The notes beneath the pieces are model-generated. The model made no database searches and was not told the DNA's origin. It was given only the letters and a program-made list of their open reading frames with translations. A stretch of 64,000 nucleotides of DNA from Magicicada septendecula (taxonomy: Eukaryota; Arthropoda; Insecta; Hemiptera; Cicadidae), in NCBI GenBank assembly GCA_034769895.1, contig CM068367.1, positions 691,538,268-691,602,267 on the forward strand, written 5' to 3'. Position numbers and translations under genes: made by a program. Of this stretch, positions 1-10,400 are shown piece after piece (the stretch's first letter is position 1; every line of letters starts with the position of its first letter).

Positions 1-374
1 GAGCAAACGCGGCACCAATCTAGCACACAGCTTTGTCATACTCAAATGTTCATGTAAGATATTATCCATACAATCCACTGATATGCCAACAGTCTCTGCT
101 ATCTCACTCACTTTCACTCTATGGTCTCCCAAAACTATTTTGAGGATTTTTTTTTTTTGTTTCTGGCGTAGTCACTTCAATGGGACGTCCACTGCGTGGT
201 TCATCAGTTGTGCTCGTCCGACCCATTTTAAATTCAGCTATCCAGTGCTTAACCATTGTATTCGATGGAGAAGAGTCCCCCCAATGTTGAATCCAGCTCC
301 TTTTTTATATCAGTTGCAGTTAAGCCTTTCAAAAAAAAATATTTAATCACAGCACGAATTTCCAATTTGTCCAT
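1..374 (-). pseudogene. mariner transposase N-terminal region, frameshifted
   Basis: Reading the minus strand from the ATG at 374-372 gives MDKLEIRAVIKYFF and then the usual mariner helix-turn-helix region. Recognisable blocks are VKHWIAEFKMGRTS, DEPRSGRP and VKVSEIAETVGIS, ending with SMTKLCARLVPR at the window edge. In the family this part is the DNA-binding half of a cut-and-paste transposase that binds the terminal repeats. The frame is broken at a G run near 282-287 and again at a 12-base T run near 147-158, so this copy is not functional as it stands. The catalytic DD34D half would lie outside the window. Short ORFs on the plus strand here are antisense shadows. Confidence 0.8.
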
Positions 375-553
375 TGTTAAAACAATGCTTCAGGTGCTTA
401 CTTTGGTGGACTTTCAAACTAATACTAAACAGCTGATTTACTTGAAGATTTGAAGTTCAGCCTACAGGGTATGCAACCATACAACACGATCGAAATAATG
501 AGCATAGTGGCGCCATCTCTGTGTGAGGCCCAGAACTTTACACCCCACCCTCG
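1..553 (-). mobile_element. mariner-family DNA transposon, 5' part, cut by window start
   Basis: The plus-strand right end reads as the reverse complement of a mariner terminal repeat starting CGAGGGTGGGGTG, with a TA dinucleotide at 554-555 as the likely target duplication. The transposase start lies inside on the minus strand. The other end of the element lies before base 1. A second, complete mariner at 39417-40716 has a similar CGAGGG terminus but a clearly different protein, so the two belong to different lineages. Confidence 0.8.
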
Positions 554-890
554 TAGTTACTGTACCTCCAACAACATTAACCTTTTCGCGGCGGGGAGTG
601 GTGAGCGACCTTGGTGATGGAACGGCTGACAGCTGTCACAGCAGCGGGGCGCTTGTAGGCTAAGCAATTACAGCACTCTTCCTGCTGCTTACACTAACTC
701 AAACTTTACGTATCACAACGATTATTTTGCTTTATTTAAAAGTTTTCCATTCTCATTTTTCATGCATGCTTTGGACTGCCGCTGGCTGAGTTAAAAACAT
801 TTTAAAAATTGTATTTTATTTTATTTTTTATTTATCATGAAGGTTACAATTATTACATTGTTACAACATAAATGTTTTTAATTATTACAT

Positions 891-2635
891 CTAATTTTTT
901 AACGTATGGTATTTTTCAAAACACGGCACCATGCAAAGTGCAACATCACACTTTTTGGATCTAATTCGTGTCATTTTTTGTTGCGAATGAGATGCACAGA
1001 CCACGCACCGTCTTTGGGGTATTTCTTTCTTTTTCTGTTTCTGGAAGAAACACTGGGTAATGACCATCTTTGTGTTCCAGTCGAAATGGAGACTCCTCTT
1101 CTCTTGTTCTTCGTCCACCTGTATTTTTTTCTAATTCCCCATGAAATTTATCTAGCAACTGGCGGATAAGTTCTAAATGAAATTTAGCAAGGGGCAATTT
1201 TTGTTTTTTGTGTATTTCAAACATTGTTTTTGCGTTGAGCACACACAAATCCGTCACATGAAAAAAAAAAATTTTTGTTTACCACTTTATTGTTTTACGT
1301 ATGCACTATACCGAACTTAGCATCATGTCTGTTTTCTCCACGGCACCCACTGATTTAATATAGTCTACCACACACATGGGTTTAATTTTTTTTTGGTCCG
1401 TTGTATGTTCTTTTTTGTCAGTTTCTACCATCTGTGGTCCATGCACAGTAGAAAGCATCCAAACTTCTTTGTTGTCCATCCATTTCATTGCAAGAAGTGT
1501 TCCGGATGACCTGAACTGTATTTCACCTTTTTTCAGTTTCTCGGACATCGGCGGGACGTTTTTTCTATTTTTTCGCACTGTACCAACGGCATTTGTCAAT
1601 TTTTCATTGAGCCGTAAAAACAGATCAGGACTTGAGTACCAATTATCGAGATAAATGGTGTGACCATGGTTCAAATACGGCAACAACAAACTTACAACAT
1701 CACCTGATTTTCCCCAGTCAGTGTTTTCCGACATAATTTCTGTTCCGGCACCAGCGTAGATAACATAATCAACAATATAATCGCTTTCTACGTCACAAAG
1801 AACAAAAATTTTAATACCGAAACGGCTATGTTTTTGGGGTATATACTGTTTGAATTGGAGACGACCTTTGAACAGAAACAAACTTTCGTCAATTACTAAA
1901 TTTTCAAATGGATTTAAGGCCTCTCTAAACTTTTTTCTTGTGTGTTCCACTATAAGCTGTATTTTTACAAGGCTATCTTGAGTAGGGGTCGAATTGTCAC
2001 AAAAATGTAAAAGTCGCAGAATTAGTTTAAATCGGTCCCTAGACATAATTTGGAGAAATATCGGTGTCAGTAATAGCAAATCCTTTGCCCAATATTCGTC
2101 TATTTCTAATTTTTTTACTCTTGGTATCAGCAGTGAACACGCCAAGAAGCAATAAAATTCTGCAGGCTCTATATCTTTCCATCGAGACAATCGGGGATGG
2201 TAATGTTGTCAATTTCACGGTAAAAAATTTGTAATAATTATTTATTTCTGTGCAAATGATAGAAATAAATTCTAAGGGGAAAAAATATTTTAAAAAATCT
2301 AAGTGAGTTCCCGTGTCTTCGAAACTAATTTGTAACCTGCTAACTGCTTTATCAAAAGAGTGACGTTTTGTTGTAGGACTGTTGGCCGACCAATCGTAAA
2401 TTCTTTTTCGCTTCTGAAGATTTCTTACCTCTTCTTCTTCTTCATCTTCTTCTCCTGCTGATGTTTCATTTTCTGATGAAGCTGCACGTGGTGTTGAACG
2501 ATTATGAGAAGGCCCGGGAGCATCCACATCTTCGTCTGAGAAAATGTTGTCTTCCTCGTCACTACTCTTCATCAGTAAATCCATGACTTCCTTCTCGGAT
2601 AAATAATTCTGTGCCATTGTAAATGCAATATTCAC
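891..2635 (-). pseudogene. piggyBac transposase, broken by frameshifts and a stop
   Basis: Three minus-strand blocks make up a piggyBac transposase. The acidic N-terminus is 2635 to about 2211, with a low-complexity EEDEEEEE stretch. The catalytic domain is about 2190-1306. The C-terminal Cys-rich domain lies between about 1120 and 891. Catalytic-domain motifs include LVIDESLFLFKGR, HTIYLDNWYSSPDL and VVDYIKSVGAVEKTD. The first two carry the first two catalytic Asp residues. The third motif, normally around GVD, reads AVE here, so the third Asp appears to be Glu. The Cys-rich tail (CVVC ... C ... CMVPCFEKYHT) is the cross-brace zinc-binding domain typical of the family. A frameshift near 2190-2210, a TAG near 1306 and a shift near 1260 make it a pseudogene. 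The ATG at 2635 is the apparent start; a second in-frame ATG lies at 2617. Confidence 0.88.
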
Positions 2636-2688
2636 ACCTACTGTTTGCTAAAGAGAAGCGCAAACAAGACTGAATAGATGTTCGACAG

Positions 2689-2850
2689 ACAGAAAGTACC
2701 TTGCAGGCAAAGTTGAGAACAATAGCCGTGGTAGGGAATTTGAAACAAAGACGCATACACACTAAAAACAGACAGAAAGTATTGGTACCGGTGCAGGCCG
2801 AGTTGAGAACAATACCCGTGGTAGGGAACTTGAAACAAAGATGCATACGT
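2689..2850. repeat. two-copy tandem duplication (~80 bp unit) in piggyBac 5' region
   Basis: Two adjacent units begin GACAGAAAGTA and contain GTTGAGAACAATA, CGTGGTAGGGAA and TTGAAACAAAG in the same order. The unit is about 77-84 bp. The duplication lies upstream of the transposase start, inside the element, and differs at several positions, so it is not recent. Confidence 0.75.
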
Positions 2851-2958
2851 ACTATATCGAGTGTATATCGAAACAAAAGGTGCATAGGAAGGCTAACAGA
2901 TACCACTAACGGCGAACATAAATATATGCCAAGAGCGGCGAGTCGAAAACTCCGCGAG

Positions 2959-3108
2959 CATACATGTACGCCCAGAGCCAGCTGGGCTTGCCAGCAGCAG
3001 GGCATACATGTATGCCCAGAGCCATCTCGGCCTCTTTCCTGCTGGGCATACTTGTATGCCCAGAGCCGTCTCGGCCTCTTTCCTGCTGGGCATACATGTA
3101 TATGCCCA
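2959..3108. repeat. subterminal palindromic repeats of piggyBac
   Basis: Four copies of a palindrome related to GGGCATACATGTATGCCC lie just inside the right terminal repeat, about 40-48 bp apart. They are joined by a GC-rich spacer with TCTCGGCCTCTTTCCTGCT, present in two near-identical copies. Subterminal repeats of this kind are common transposase-binding sites; binding here is inferred only. Confidence 0.75.
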
Positions 3109-3126
3109 GAGCCGTGAAAGGGTTAA

Positions 3127-3654
3127 AAACATGTGTAGTGATATTTTTTAATAGCTGTATAATATAAGAGCTGTATTTGTATGTGTTTCTACACACGTAT
3201 ATTGTATACACAGATACATCTCAACATACAATTATCTACGCTCTCATATCTCATGATTATACACGCATTTCTATGTTACACAGACATTTCTACTTTTATA
3301 ATAAACATTTCCAAGCATTCTACTCTCAGAAAGTCTGTGTTATCTTCATCATGGCATGTGACCTATTGACAAACGATTTTCAGTGAAAATCTTACAAATG
3401 TACATTTGTAATTACAAAACTACAATGAAAGTACATTTCATTCTTACAAAACTTAACATTTCTGGATTGCAGACATGAAGCTTTGATTTTAACCAAGAGA
3501 GTAAATGTTTTGGGATCCTCATATTATTCATATACAAAAAATATATATAATTATATACCCAAACAATTAATGAGGAAATTTTGTAGAAAATGTTTATAGT
3601 TTAATCTTTTTTCTTAAGATTCTACACAATGATACAAGTTTCTGGGAAAAATTA
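3127..3654. other. AT-rich spacer, no gene seen
   Basis: This stretch lies between the piggyBac element and a solo LTR. I see no coding frame with recognisable motifs, no terminal repeats and no tandem array. It is probably intron sequence of the minus-strand DENN gene or ancient intergenic DNA. Confidence 0.4.
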
Positions 3655-3658
3655 ATAC

Positions 3659-4173
3659 TGTTACAACGGTCTACTGATGGTTGTATGATACAGTGGAAAC
3701 AAAATACAAGACACCAATTACGTCACTAATCACCAGCTTTAATTATCACAATTAACAGTTTGTCATTAACAAGACAGTCTCTTACAACAAATCAAATACA
3801 AATTGTTCACATGCAATAAAATGTCAACTAATATAAAATACAATTGTATTACAATTGTCATGCATGATTATAAAACACTTCGCCACAATTCTACAAACCG
3901 CACACAAAGAAATCACAACTCAAACTGAACTGAACGTCCCTGAGTACTTGTATTAATACCCTGCCGAAGTACCAGAATATGCCATGCTGAACGGCAAGAA
4001 TGCTACTAGAAAACACCAGAACATAATTAGTTGCGGCCTTGCACACAGCAGGCGCGGACCGGTGAGTGCGGAACAATCTCGTAACGCATGTCGAGAAACA
4101 CGTATGCAAACATTACAGCCGGATTCCACTGGATCGTCGAGAAACACGTAGATTGTTCTGTAATGTCGTAACA
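3659..4173 (-). mobile_element. solo LTR, family S, copy 1 (515 bp)
   Basis: The sequence begins TGTTACAACGG and ends TCGTAACA, and is flanked on both sides by ATAC (3655-3658 and 4174-4177). That is a 4-bp target duplication of the kind made by LTR retrotransposons. It matches, in inverted orientation, the two halves of a second copy at 30633-33616, including the blocks around TAAAGCTGGTGATTAG and TTCAGTTTGAGTTG. There are no internal genes, so it is the product of LTR-LTR recombination. The strand is given relative to copy 2; the true transcriptional direction is unknown. Confidence 0.82.
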
Positions 4174-4343
4174 ATACGAAATGTTTGACTTTCTACCTTT
4201 TCCGTCTACATTAATTAGCTCTAAACAACGCTTTTGATCAGCCACGGCTTTCAATATTCTGATTATATAAAAACGAATACAAACTTTACATACCACCTAT
4301 ATTGTACATAAATACTTTAGTTCTTGGACATCAATGGAAACAT

Positions 4344-5576
4344 TGTAGCGGGTCAATTTTTGGGTGTTTTTATTTTTACCGTATGGTGCAAGTACATTTT
4401 TATTTCTTTCATTTTGGGGCGGGTTTTTCTAAAAGTTGTGAAAATTATTGTGCAACCAGATTCATTCCATTATAACCGAACGTATGGCAACGTTATTTCC
4501 ATTGTGTAACAGACCAGTGTTGAGAAACAGTCTGAAACAAAGGCATAGAAGCAGTTGTTGTTGAGTAATGCGGCGAAGAATTTACCACCCCAATTTTTCG
4601 CAGAACTTTGTGTGTGTGTGATCACGCCCGTATGCAACATTGATGGGCGGCGCGCCGGAGTGACGCTTGGAAAACACAACCCAAGCTGTGAAACATGGCG
4701 ATGTAGCAAACCGTTTGTCGCAGCTACCAGCTCAATACCGGAAACAGCGTTAAACCCCGCCTACTGTTGGTGACATCAGCAGAGCAAAAGCCAATATTGT
4801 ACTCTGGTACCACACATATACCAGCTATAGTCCATGCATAAAATGGTTATGCCACCACAATTAAGCACAAACGGCGACTAAAACCTGATGGCCGTGACTG
4901 CTCATTTCCCGCGACTCAACGACGCACATTGCCCAGTTCGTCTCTGACTGTGTCGGCGCCGACACGCGAGCTCAATACGCTCGTATAATATCGTAAGTTT
5001 TCAATAATGAAAGTAAAGCAGTTCTTTTAAAAAAGCAGTGATAGGATGGGAGGAGTGTAGAACACTAACATGTAAATTTGGAATTCATTTTCGTCTTTTT
5101 CAGAGACATCTCCAATCTACCGCGGGCTGGCCACGAGGTCACCGAAGGAAGCGTTATCGGTAGTGATATAAAAATTATGTATTCAATCGGGTAATTGGGG
5201 TTTGAGAACGGAATGTGAGTGATGAGTGAGCAATGCTGGGCTGTCTAAGTGTTTATGTGTGAAATATATAATTGTTTGTGTCTGTATAAACGATAAGGTA
5301 AGACATAGTCAGTAAGGTACAATAATTGCGTAACATATCGCACGAAGATTTTATAATGTCAATAATTCAGATTAATTAAAGAAAAATTAATTTCTCTTCC
5401 ACAAAATTGCGAGTTAAAATTCTTTCAAAACCTTAGTTCGTTTTATGTGCTGTCATAGTTCGTCGAACGAAATGGGTTTACCTCCACTACGCGATCCGGC
5501 CAGATCCAAGTCGTAAGGTAAGTGGAAGTTGTTAATTTAATTTGAAAAATAATTTCAACCACAAGTAAAAGTTACA
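4344..5576 (+). repeat. 5' LTR of E1
   Basis: The LTR starts TGTAGCGGGTCAATTTTT and ends AAAAGTTACA. A consensus-like splice donor (AAG then GTAAGT) lies near its 3' end at about 5515-5522. No clear TATA box was found. Left flank ACAT is the target duplication. Confidence 0.93.
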
Positions 5577-5577
5577 A

Positions 5578-5596
5578 TGGTACCGCGTGACCAGGA
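5578..5596 (+). promoter_or_regulatory. candidate primer-binding site of E1
   Basis: The sequence TGGTACCGCGTGACCAGGA begins one base after the LTR end. It has the expected TGG start complementary to a tRNA CCA end. I could not assign the tRNA. Confidence 0.6.
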
Positions 5597-5751
5597 TGTA
5601 ATATAACAAAAAAGTTATTACACCGGCCTACATGTGACAGTACATTGAACGGAGTACGGTTGCGAAAGCAAATCGATTTTGTAAAATATCAGTTTTGAAA
5701 TAAAATCACTAATTGACAGTTGTTACATAAGAAAAAATAGATAAAGTAAAA

Positions 5752-7437
5752 ATGTCCGAGAATACAGAAAAAAGTAGTATAATAAATTCAATTATGAGTG
5801 AAAGTGGCCTGGAGTCGCAATCGCTGGATGAAAGTGGTATGTTGAGGGGGGAGACGGGTGCTGTTACAGAAACAGCTGGCGGCAGTAAGGTAATCATCCA
5901 TTCAACCCCGATTGCGTCTCAACCACAAGTGAACGAAACAGATGTTGACTCTGGGATTCAGTTGACCCCAGTTTCAACTAAACAGAATAAACAATCAGAG
6001 GAAACTGATATAATGAGTTTCTTACGAAATAAATTTGACATGTTAAATAAACGTTTTGATACTAATGACGAGAAATTTGAAATTTTAAGTAACGAATTCA
6101 AAGAGCAGAAAATAAAATGCGAACAGCAGAATATAAATATGAAATTTGATAATTTGAGTAATGCACTAGACAAACATATTGATGAACGTTGTGAAAGTAT
6201 GAAATTACACCTGTCAGAGTCACTAAATGAGCAATTCGAGGGCCGTGTTTCTGATATAACCAATGATATAACTAATAAAGTAGAGAAACAGATCACGGAG
6301 CAATATAGCATTATAAATACTATTGTTGAGAAGCAAATAAGTGAAGGTAATACCAATACCGAATGTAAGATTGGTTATGCTATGAGCCAGATTGAAAAAA
6401 ATAATAGTAAAATAAGAGACATAGAAAATAATTGTAAGATTGAGTTCAAGACCATACATAATACAATAAGTGACCTTGAATGTGATAATAACCTTAAATT
6501 AATGAATGTTAAAAATGAATTGAGCAAGGCCATCAGCCAACAAGGAAACACTGTTGCCGAGCGAGTAATAATGACTCGTGACGTAAGCAGTGAAGTTGAG
6601 TTGGAAACATTCAGTTGCGATAACAAAAAAGTACACCCTATGCAGTTCATAAGTAGAGTGAGAGAGTTTAATAAGTTCAGTACTAATAACTGGGAAGTCC
6701 AATTATTAAAAATTTTAAAATGCTTCAAAGGTAGTTCGGAGATATGGGCCGAGGTACATAAAACGGAATGGGAATGTTTTGAAAGTTTTGAGTCTGCATT
6801 TATAAATAAATATTGGTCTGAAGAAGACCAAGAAGTGTTACGAAGTAGAATCATGGGAACAGGGAATTTTGGGGGGCCCAATAATAATATACCAGGGTAT
6901 GTGATGAGAATATTTAACGAGGCGAAATACTTAGAACCGCCATTGCCATTTAGATCCTTTGTGAGGCATATAAGCAAGCATTTGCCAAGAGAAGTGCAAA
7001 TAACACTTATGACACGGGAGGTAGCTAATATTAGCGAACTAGAAAATATTTTAGATGTGTTTCAGAATATCCGGGACCAAGAATTGAGTCGCCGTCAGAA
7101 CCAGCAGAATGGAAATAATGGAGGTAATCAGGGACCGCCGAGGGGACCTACAAATGGACCGGCATATCCCAGACGAGAACAAAATAACCGAGGACCAAAA
7201 TGGACTTGTCCAGCATGTTCACAAGAGAATTATGCGACACAAAATTTTTGTTTTAGATGCAGGAGAGAGAGACCGGGTCAGCGACAGGGACCACCACCCG
7301 CACAGAACCAGCAGGCATACCAACGAAGGGGAGAGGGCCCAGGAGGAGCACAGAGAGGCCAAACTCATGAACCGCGAGGAAACCAGCACGAACGAGGATA
7401 CAACCATGCAGTGGCGAGCACCTCTGCAGGAAACTAA
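5752..7437 (+). CDS. gag: E1 Gag polyprotein with RanBP2-type zinc finger
   Basis: The 561-residue ORF encodes the structural protein that would package E1 RNA. Residues ~85-270 are a charged, heptad-like coiled coil. Residues ~285-440 form a capsid-like region containing FINKYWSEEDQEVLRSRI, a block shared with the E3 Gag (FREKYWSESTQNVVRNDI). Residues 484-508 are W-x-C-x2-C-x3-N-x6-C-x2-C, ending in RP: W484, C486, C489, N493, C500, C503. This fits the RanBP2-type zinc finger rather than the CCHC knuckle usual in Gag. The tail is rich in G, Q, R and P. The ATG at 5752 (context AAAAATGTC) is the first good start after the primer-binding site. Pol follows in the -1 frame. The ORF is intact. 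Confidence 0.9.
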   Translation: MSENTEKSSIINSIMSESGLESQSLDESGMLRGETGAVTETAGGSKVIIHSTPIASQPQVNETDVDSGIQLTPVSTKQNKQSEETDIMSFLRNKFDMLNKRFDTNDEKFEILSNEFKEQKIKCEQQNINMKFDNLSNALDKHIDERCESMKLHLSESLNEQFEGRVSDITNDITNKVEKQITEQYSIINTIVEKQISEGNTNTECKIGYAMSQIEKNNSKIRDIENNCKIEFKTIHNTISDLECDNNLKLMNVKNELSKAISQQGNTVAERVIMTRDVSSEVELETFSCDNKKVHPMQFISRVREFNKFSTNNWEVQLLKILKCFKGSSEIWAEVHKTEWECFESFESAFINKYWSEEDQEVLRSRIMGTGNFGGPNNNIPGYVMRIFNEAKYLEPPLPFRSFVRHISKHLPREVQITLMTREVANISELENILDVFQNIRDQELSRRQNQQNGNNGGNQGPPRGPTNGPAYPRREQNNRGPKWTCPACSQENYATQNFCFRCRRERPGQRQGPPPAQNQQAYQRRGEGPGGAQRGQTHEPRGNQHERGYNHAVASTSAGN

Positions 7438-7445
7438 GAGGGACA

Positions 7446-10400
7446 ATGGAACACCGGACCCGACCGTTGTCGCCGGAAGTTTCTGGGGTCCAAACGGATG
7501 ATAGATACCGAAACAACGTTGTGATTACAGATTTGTCTGAGGAATTATTGGAGGAGGAAGACTTCGAAGCAGTGAGACGGGAGAATGGACTGACTGAGGT
7601 GAAAATCAACATAGAAGGTAAGGAGATTAAAACTTTAATCGATACGGGTAGCGAAATCTCTGTTATTTCTGAACATGTATTAGATGAATTAAGAGAAATA
7701 AATAAAAATATTCCGTCTTTACCAGTAGCTGGGGTGACGATTGTAGGTATTACGGGAGTTAGAAGCAAGAGAGTCACGAAACAAGTACATTTAAACATGA
7801 TAATTAACGGGGTAGGGTATGATAATACATTTCTAGTTGTACGGGGACTAAATCTTGAGGTTATACTTGGAAATGATTTTCTGATTAAACATAAGGCGGT
7901 GATTGATTTTCATAAACGGGTGTTAGAGTTAAATAATGAAGGGGAACCAATCCGTATTAATTTTGAACGGGTGTTAGATGCAGTAAGAATTTCAGGGGTA
8001 AGGGTGATACATAATCGGAATAATAAACAAGACATGGAAATTAGTATGAATGTGTGTAGTGAGAGTAAGATAGAGTATGAGGAGAATGTGGATCACTTAT
8101 GGAATGAAAGAGCACTTAAATTTTGTAGTGAGGGTGGCGTGATAGGGAGTTCTCAACGTGAATCGTTGTGGCGGGTAGTAGAGAATTTTAGAGAAGTGTT
8201 TGCCGATGTACCAGGGAGGGCAAGAAACTATGAATGCGAGTTAAAGGTAAGGGAACACGCACCCTATGTGCAAAGAAGTTATCCGGTGCCATATGCGAAG
8301 AGAAGAGCGGTTCAGCTTGAGTTAGAGAAAATGTTAGACGGAGATATAATTGAGCGATCTGTGTCACCATATTCTAACCCCTTAGTTGTAGTGATTAAAA
8401 AAGATGGTAGAGTTAGGTTATGTTTAGATGCCCGTAAAATCAATCAAATAATTATTCCAGACAGGGAGTCACCCGAAGCTATGGAAGAAATATTTCAGAA
8501 GTTTAGCGGCGTACAATATATGACCTCTTTAGACCTAACCGCCGGGTATTGGCAAGTTCCATTAGCAGCCAATAGTAGAAAATACACAGCCTTTTTATTC
8601 AATGGAAAGAACTATCAATTTAAGAGACTACCGTTCGGTTTGAATACCAGTGTAGCTAGCTTTATCAAGTGTCTTGACGAAATTCTGCAACCACATAACT
8701 TAGATTTTTTAACCATTTACGTTGATGATATTTTAATAGCATCCAGAACATTTGAAGAGCATGTAGAGCATTTGGAATATGTATTGGAGAAGTTATATCA
8801 GGGAGGTTTGACAGTGAATTGGGACAAATCAAAATTTTTGCAAACTGAGATACATTTTTTAGGTTTCATCATAACACCCACAGGAATACGTGCCAATCCG
8901 GATAAAGTAGAATCCATCCTGATGTTCCCGGAGCCTAAAAATATAAAACAATTGCAAGGTTTTCTTGGTCTCTGTAACTTTTACAGGAAGTTCCAGCAGA
9001 ACTACGCCCAGACGACGGCCCGACTCAGCGCAGTGCTGCAAAAGAATAAACAATGGAGATGGGGCGATAACGAAAGAGCGGCGTTTAACGATATCAAAAT
9101 TAAGTTCACGGACATGATACTAATGAATCATCCCAATTTTAATGACAAATTTTATTTACAGACAGATGCTAGTAATATAGCATTGGGAGCAGAACTTTAC
9201 CAAGAAGACGAGGTAAAAGAGCATAAAACCATCGCCTTCGCCAGCCGGACATTGCTAGCCGCCGAACGTAACTACACTACCACCGAAAAGGAGCTCCTCA
9301 GTATAGTGTTCGCTGTGAGGAAGTTCCGAACGTATCTGCTGGGTAACAGAAACATCATCAGGACGGACCATAAAGCGCTGTCGTTCCTCAATACTTGCAA
9401 ACTCACACACAGCCGGATAACCAGGTGGGTGTTAGCTCTTCAAGAGTATGATTTTTCTTGGGAATATATCAAGGGTGTAGAGAACAGGGTGCCAGACACA
9501 CTATCACGAGTAGACACAGACAGAAATAGAACAGGTAGAGATATTAAAGAAATAGAGATTTATAGATTGTCCAGGGAAGATAAACTTTTTGGGGAAGAAT
9601 TAAAAGAGATAAATGTAATGCAAAGAGCTGATAGTAAATTAAATAAAATAATTACTAGTATAGAATCAGATATAGATGAGTTTGGGTATAAGCAATATTT
9701 TCAAGTGTTCAAAGGGAGTCTGTTTAAAAAAGTAGAGGGGAGAGAGAGGGATTGGAGGTTGGTTATACCTGAAGGGTTGATCGAGAAAATAGTGTGGGAC
9801 TGTCATTTTAGATACGGGCATTTTGGGGCACGGAAGTGTGTGAATGTGTTAAAGGAATCTTGTCTATTTAAGAATATGGAGAAACGAGTCCGAAGAATAC
9901 TTAGAGTTTGCGAGTTATGTCAAAAATCTAAAGTTGTAAATTATAGGCTCGAGGGAGAACTAAATTATATTAAAGTAGAAAAACCATTTGATTTAGTAGC
10001 CGTAGATTTGTACGGCCCTTTGCCGAAAGGTAGGGGTGGAGTGATGCATATTTTTGTTGTACTTGATACTTTTTCCAAATATGTCAGGCTATATAGTGTA
10101 AAGCGAGCAACAAGTAAGGTGCTGAGCGAGAAGATCACACGCAACTACATGATCAACGTGGGAAAGCCAAAGGTGATATTATCTGACCATGGTCCGCAGT
10201 TCATCAGCGGGAGATGGCGCCAAACTCTCGGATGGGAAGGTATTATCCCAAAGCACACCGCCGTATATCATCCACAGTCAAATCAGGCGGAGAGAGTCAT
10301 GAGGGAGTTGGGAAGAATTTTCCGAACATACTGCCACGCCAAACATAGCGAGTGGCCACTCTATGTTCAAAAGATTGAAAACTGGCTAAACTGCACCACC

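Larger units (their letters stand above)
581..3122 (-). mobile_element. piggyBac-family DNA transposon, decayed
   Basis: The element is flanked by TTAA at 577-580 and 3123-3126, the exact target duplication used by piggyBac. The terminal inverted repeats are CCTTTTCGCGGC (581-592) and GCCGTGAAAGGG (3111-3122), which match with two differences. The 2.5-kb length fits an autonomous piggyBac. It contains a minus-strand transposase broken into several frames, a tandem duplication upstream of the coding region, and palindromic repeats just inside the right end. Confidence 0.9.

Noticed and set aside
83..346. Plus-strand ORFs of 65-87 codons at the window start
   Set aside because: They are antisense to a recognisable mariner transposase on the minus strand.
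2701..3211. Overlapping ORFs on both strands in the piggyBac 5' region
   Set aside because: They run through tandem and palindromic repeats and encode repeat-derived strings only.
5958..6977. Minus-strand ORFs up to 200 codons opposite E1 gag
   Set aside because: They are antisense shadows of an intact gag with clear domains.
7429..7437. GGAAACTAA as a confirmed frameshift site
   Set aside because: It does not fit the X-XXY-YYZ rule, so it is mentioned only as an open question.
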